Shown here: one piece after another, positions 43,935-46,920 of the stretch
Layout: the number at the start of each line of letters is the position of its first letter
How positions within the stretch are numbered: position 1 is the stretch's first letter
Translations under genes and position numbers: made by a program
DNA from: Terribacillus saccharophilus
GTDB taxonomy: Bacteria; Bacillota; Bacilli; Bacillales; Amphibacillaceae
Assembly: GCF_002272075.1 (NCBI RefSeq)
Contig: NZ_NPBJ01000008.1
Location: forward strand, 1 to 46,920
Length of the DNA stretch: 46,920 nt
Direction of reading: 5' to 3'
The notes under the pieces: model-generated
The model's input: the letters and a program-made list of their open reading frames with translations, nothing else
The model's database searches: none
Told to the model about the DNA's origin: nothing

Positions 43935-44043
43935 GGAAAACCCTCCTTTTCTGTACAGTTTCGACAGAATTGGAGGGATACCTGCTTTTACGATAAAAAA
44001 TCAGCTTAAGAGCTTTTTTCTATGTGTTTTAAAAATGAGTATA

Positions 44044-44385
44044 TTATTGTTCAACCAAAACTTCTTGAATCGCGTATGCCACGCTGGATTCATTAGCCCA
44101 TATAGCCCACACCATTCCAATTTGTAAGCCAAGCGGTATCGACACCCACATTATTACAATAGCGAAAACGCGAAATTGCTCGGATGGGAATTTAAGTAAG
44201 GTTATCAATCCAAATATGAAACCTATAGCCCACATCAGTAAGATTACAAAAAACTCTGGGGCTACGTACTTTTGGTCGGTAGGATTTTCAGCTATCGTAC
44301 CCGAAGCACAAAAATCAGCAATGAAAAAAGCAATAAAACCACTTATGACAGCATTTACGAGAAATATTTTCTTGTTTTTATTCAA
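44044..44385 (-). CDS. Hypothetical three-segment membrane protein
   Basis: A ~113-aa protein with three hydrophobic segments (about 5-25, 45-65 and 75-98). The start is probably TTG 44385, six bases from AGGAGG; the earlier TTG at 44400 is inside that site. No family recognised. It stands alone between small genes in the ysmB-gerE insertion. Confidence 0.6.
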   Translation of the reverse strand: MNKNKKIFLVNAVISGFIAFFIADFCASGTIAENPTDQKYVAPEFFVILLMWAIGFIFGLITLLKFPSEQFRVFAIVIMWVSIPLGLQIGMVWAIWANESSVAYAIQEVLVEQ

Positions 44386-44505
44386 GTTATTCCTCCTCAA
44401 TTACCAGCAACTCTACCACCAACCGATTTGGTCTTCAATTACATTTTTACCATACGTATCAAGCGCATTGTGCAAATTCGACAAATATAGAAAATACCTG
44501 CAACG

Positions 44506-44535
44506 ATAAAAGAAACCCGCTCTTAAGCCGGTTTC
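44506..44535 (-). terminator. Terminator after the Gly-tail gene
   Basis: Stem GAAACC.GCT/AGC.GGTTTC with a TAAG loop and TTTT following on the minus strand, 24 bases after the stop at 44560. Confidence 0.82.
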
Positions 44536-44559
44536 TACAGATTGGAGGACAGTATGCAG

Positions 44560-44910
44560 TTATTCTCCACCGCCGCCCCCTCCACCATCTGAACCTCCAC
44601 TATCGTAGGAAGGACTGCTCGGACCGGAATCGTAGGACTGGGAACTTAAATCGGTATCATGATATCGTTTATTATTGCTATCACTTTCTGAATCCGCGCC
44701 CATTAATGGCGTATGTATGGTCGAGTTTCCATCACTATCTGATTTACTCTTGGATTGTGCGTTATCTTTTGATTGCGTATGACCTTGATCTTCATCCTGC
44801 TTTTTCTTTCGGATGGCTATTAAGGCAATTACTACGGCTGCTATAAGTACAATGATTACGCCTATAAAAATATTAGTCCCTATACTATTGTCAATCGTTA
44901 TTATATCCAT
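44560..44910 (-). CDS. Small single-pass membrane protein with Ser/Asp-rich and Gly tail
   Basis: A 116-aa protein: a short N terminus, one membrane segment (about 14-34), a basic RKKK stop-transfer stretch, then a long disordered S/D/N/Q-rich region with two SYDSG motifs and a terminal run of seven glycines. The start is ATG 44910 (MDIITIDNSIG); a 26-residue upstream extension is doubtful. Gly-rich tails of this kind occur on TPM-type and other membrane proteins, but no family was identified. Confidence 0.6.
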   Translation of the reverse strand: MDIITIDNSIGTNIFIGVIIVLIAAVVIALIAIRKKKQDEDQGHTQSKDNAQSKSKSDSDGNSTIHTPLMGADSESDSNNKRYHDTDLSSQSYDSGPSSPSYDSGGSDGGGGGGGE

Positions 44911-45116
44911 TAAGCCTTCACTCCCTAAAACGAAAATTTTCGGTAGGTTTATTACACATAAACTTTTCTTATTTTTACAGAATAACATAGATTTATCTAC
45001 TTTATTTCATGCATTTAAAAAGTGACATGTATCTTTTCGGTTGTTGATAAATTTTATATAGAATAACTATCTACTATAATTATTCTATATTTTAAATTAG
45101 AATGAGCAAGAAATTT

Positions 45117-45150
45117 AATAAAAAAAGAACTTCCTTATCAGGAAATTCTT
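45117..45150 (-). terminator. Terminator after the M24-fold gene
   Basis: Stem AAGAATTTCC/GGAAGTTCTT (one wobble pair) with a six-base loop and seven T on the minus strand, ~80 bases after the stop at 45230. The upstream stretch 44989-45116 holds nothing recognisable. Confidence 0.82.
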
Positions 45151-45229
45151 AATAGCTGTCTGAAATATATAGGAAGATAATTGGTCGGATAAAAGCAGAA
45201 CATACATCTATCCTAGAAGACCAGATTAA

Positions 45230-46630
45230 CTACTGTTTATTTACTGTAAACACGTATTCCTTATTCAATAAATAAGGGCGGTAATAACCGTTGATTGTAG
45301 ACATCGGAAGCACTTCCGGATGAAGTTGAATACCAAGAGTTTGGATCATATACTCTCTGCGCATTTGGATTCTTTCCCATAATTCCGGATAGTGAGTAGC
45401 CAATTCTGTTCGCAGTTCTTCGTCCGCTAGCGCAATACCATCTTCAGCATTCGCTCCACCGTACCCTGGAATACTAGGAATAATGTCCACTTGGAGCATC
45501 ATGCCGCTAGCAAGTCGGATTTCTGAATTGGGATAGATTGGGGAAGACATCCATTCTTCACCCGCCGTCAAATGACCAGGATTAAGTTTCCACCCATATT
45601 TTGATTTAGGCAAAACAGATTCAATTAACTCATACATCTCTCTACCAGTCATACCAAGCCTCACATTTTCATACCAAGCAACACTTGCTGCGTAATAAGG
45701 CTTAGCAACTATATCAATATAATCAGATACATCTGCTGGCAGCTCTTCAGCAGATGATACAACATATGCCGATCGGTTAGTAAGACCTCCCCTGTAACCT
45801 ACTGTGACCGAAAATTTATCACCTAACTCTACTTTCTTTGCTCTTGGTGCTACTACTGCATTCGTAAAACGATCACCCGTGGCACAAATTGTCTGAACAT
45901 TATTCGGCTGTCCATAGGCAGCTAGTCCATCCGCAAGCTCCATCTCTTTTTTTCCAGGTTCTAATTGATCCAGCACTCGTAAAATTCGGGACGATGCAAG
46001 TGATGCTCCAAATTCATAATGAGCGATTTCGTTTGCATTCATTAAAGTACGAGCACCCGTACCAGGATGAATAAATAATGAAGTGGCATTTAAAACACTA
46101 CCAGTATCTTTCACAAGCTCTTTCACGGCATTAACGATAAAATACGGCGTATCAAACAGCTGTTGATTGTCTTCATAAGGACTCGTAAACATTTTCCATC
46201 CCGCTATACCAACACGCATACCTTCTCTGACACCCGCAGATGCAATAAGTTCTGCAAATGTTTTTTCAGTCTGCATCGGCTGATTAGGCAGAGAAAAGTA
46301 CGGGACCAGGATAGCTTCTGCTTCTATACGACTGTATTGTTTCATTCGGAGAGATTCATTACCTAATAACAGGTAAGCACTCCCATTACTATGTAAAACC
46401 AAAAGAGCTTCCTCAAATCTTGGCTCAAAACCTGTGAGATAACCAAAGTTGGTACCATGTTCACGGTCACCATAAACAAGAAGAACATCTAAATCTGCGT
46501 TTTTCATTTGAGCAATCATTTTCTCTTTGTGAAGCTGCATCGTTTCATCAATTAAATCCACTGGTGCTTCCGCCGATGTTTCGGCAGGTGCAGGCACTTC
46601 AATATAGCTGATTCTCTCTATATAGTTCAT
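45230..46630 (-). CDS. M24-fold (Xaa-Pro peptidase/creatinase-like) protein with altered metal site
   Basis: A 466-aa protein with a Creatinase_N-like domain (about 35-190) and a pita-bread M24 domain (about 200-450). In active M24 prolidases the ligands are D, D, H, E, E. Here the histidine (GHLTAGEEW, about 345) and the last glutamate (NAEDGIALAD) remain, but the two aspartates are replaced (FSVTVGYRGGLTNRSAY) and the first glutamate is D (LQVDIIP). It may be a metal-independent hydrolase, like creatinase, or a non-catalytic protein. AAGGAGA precedes the ATG. A degenerate cre-like site is upstream. Confidence 0.8.
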   Translation of the reverse strand: MNYIERISYIEVPAPAETSAEAPVDLIDETMQLHKEKMIAQMKNADLDVLLVYGDREHGTNFGYLTGFEPRFEEALLVLHSNGSAYLLLGNESLRMKQYSRIEAEAILVPYFSLPNQPMQTEKTFAELIASAGVREGMRVGIAGWKMFTSPYEDNQQLFDTPYFIVNAVKELVKDTGSVLNATSLFIHPGTGARTLMNANEIAHYEFGASLASSRILRVLDQLEPGKKEMELADGLAAYGQPNNVQTICATGDRFTNAVVAPRAKKVELGDKFSVTVGYRGGLTNRSAYVVSSAEELPADVSDYIDIVAKPYYAASVAWYENVRLGMTGREMYELIESVLPKSKYGWKLNPGHLTAGEEWMSSPIYPNSEIRLASGMMLQVDIIPSIPGYGGANAEDGIALADEELRTELATHYPELWERIQMRREYMIQTLGIQLHPEVLPMSTINGYYRPYLLNKEYVFTVNKQ

Positions 46631-46669
46631 TATGACAATCTCCTTCGCTAAAGCATCTAATAGTTACAT

Positions 46670-46683
46670 TGTAAGCGATTAAC
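46670..46683. promoter_or_regulatory. Degenerate cre-like site upstream of the M24-fold gene
   Basis: TGTAAGCGATTAAC shares its first 12 bases with the cre site at 29359 but fails the final CA. It lies ~40 bases upstream of the start codon. Confidence 0.35.
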
Positions 46684-46730
46684 ACAATTAAGGGTTAGTG
46701 ATCAGCAAATGTTTTATGCTTACTATTTAT

Positions 46731-46765
46731 GTAGAAACAAAAAACCGACCATCACAGTCGGTTTT
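46731..46765 (-). terminator. Terminator after gerE
   Basis: Perfect nine-bp stem AAAACCGAC/GTCGGTTTT with a seven-base loop and T-rich end on the minus strand, ~80 bases after the gerE stop. A second hairpin (GACAGGC/GCCTGTC, 46824-46844) overlaps the gerE stop. Confidence 0.8.
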
Positions 46766-46842
46766 AGTTAGCCGTCACAGCAAGCCAGTACTCTCTATTC
46801 GCTTATAAACAGCTATGTCAGTCGACAGGCGAGCCATGCCTG

Positions 46843-46920
46843 TCAGAGCTTCAGTTCCCCCATACGAAGGAGCTCCACTACAGCCTGAGACCGTCCCTTT
46901 ACTCCCAGTTTCTGCATCGT
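46843..46920 (-). CDS. gerE: GerE, late sporulation transcription factor (C-terminal end)
   Basis: Only the last 25 codons are in the window. They read TMQKLGVKGRSQAVVELL followed by RMGELKL, which is nearly identical to the C terminus I recall for B. subtilis GerE (last residues MGELEL). This is the recognition-helix end of a LuxR/GerE HTH. GerE acts in the mother cell with SigK at the final stage of coat gene expression. Its position after ysmB agrees with B. subtilis order, apart from the inserted ~5 kb. Confidence 0.88.
   Translation of the reverse strand, partial: TMQKLGVKGRSQAVVELLRMGELKL

Overview
The window is chromosomal DNA of a low-GC, endospore-forming member of the Bacillaceae (a Terribacillus-like bacillus is my guess; the genus cannot be proven from sequence alone). 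The evidence is gene content and order: spoVID, hemLBDCXA, engB, lonA, clpX, tig, a ysoA-like gene, then ysnB, rdgB, gerM, racE, ysmB and gerE. This is the order I recall for the Bacillus subtilis chromosome near 250 degrees. Nearly all genes lie on the minus strand, with Gram-positive ribosome binding sites and rho-independent terminators.

Region 1 (1-15.1 kb) is the conserved core. It holds the 5' part of spoVID, the tetrapyrrole operon hemA-hemX-hemC-hemD-hemB-hemL (glutamyl-tRNA to uroporphyrinogen III), a divergent small membrane protein gene, engB, lonA, clpX, tig and a TPR protein gene. lonB, which I recall between lonA and clpX in B. subtilis, is absent.

Region 2 (15.1-36.8 kb) is accessory DNA where B. 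subtilis, as I recall, has leu/ilv genes. It contains: (a) a SAM-I-type (S-box) riboswitch with its own promoter and terminator ahead of a cyclase-family hydrolase and a beta-helix protein; (b) the spore cortex hydrolase gene cwlJ and a lipoprotein gene; (c) a ten-gene carbohydrate locus of the YesLMNOPQ type (binding protein, two permeases, DUF624, Gfo/Idh/MocA oxidoreductase, SDR, lactonase-like amidohydrolase, YesM/YesN two-component pair, SGNH esterase), preceded by a good cre site and lacking an ABC ATPase gene; (d) aroD and aroE flanked by two paralogous MFS transporters, probably for uptake and use of shikimate or quinate; (e) a 1.3-kb gene-free region with five ~107-bp direct repeats, each carrying a CG-centred palindrome of LacI-operator style, a perfect Crp/Fnr-type palindrome and a possibly structured leader, followed by a lacI-family regulator gene.

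Region 3 (36.8-41.8 kb) returns to the core: tRNA-Arg and tRNA-Gly, a ctaM/yozB-like gene, ysnB, rdgB, gerM, racE and ysmB. rph, expected between gerM and rdgB, is missing; a 56-codon membrane ORF lies there instead. Region 4 (41.8-46.8 kb) is a second insertion, between ysmB and gerE: a CPA1 antiporter, three small unknown genes and an M24-fold protein whose metal ligands look degraded. The window ends inside gerE.

The least conventional features are the operator-like tandem repeat array at 34.29-34.81 kb and the S-box controlling a cyclase/beta-helix gene pair.
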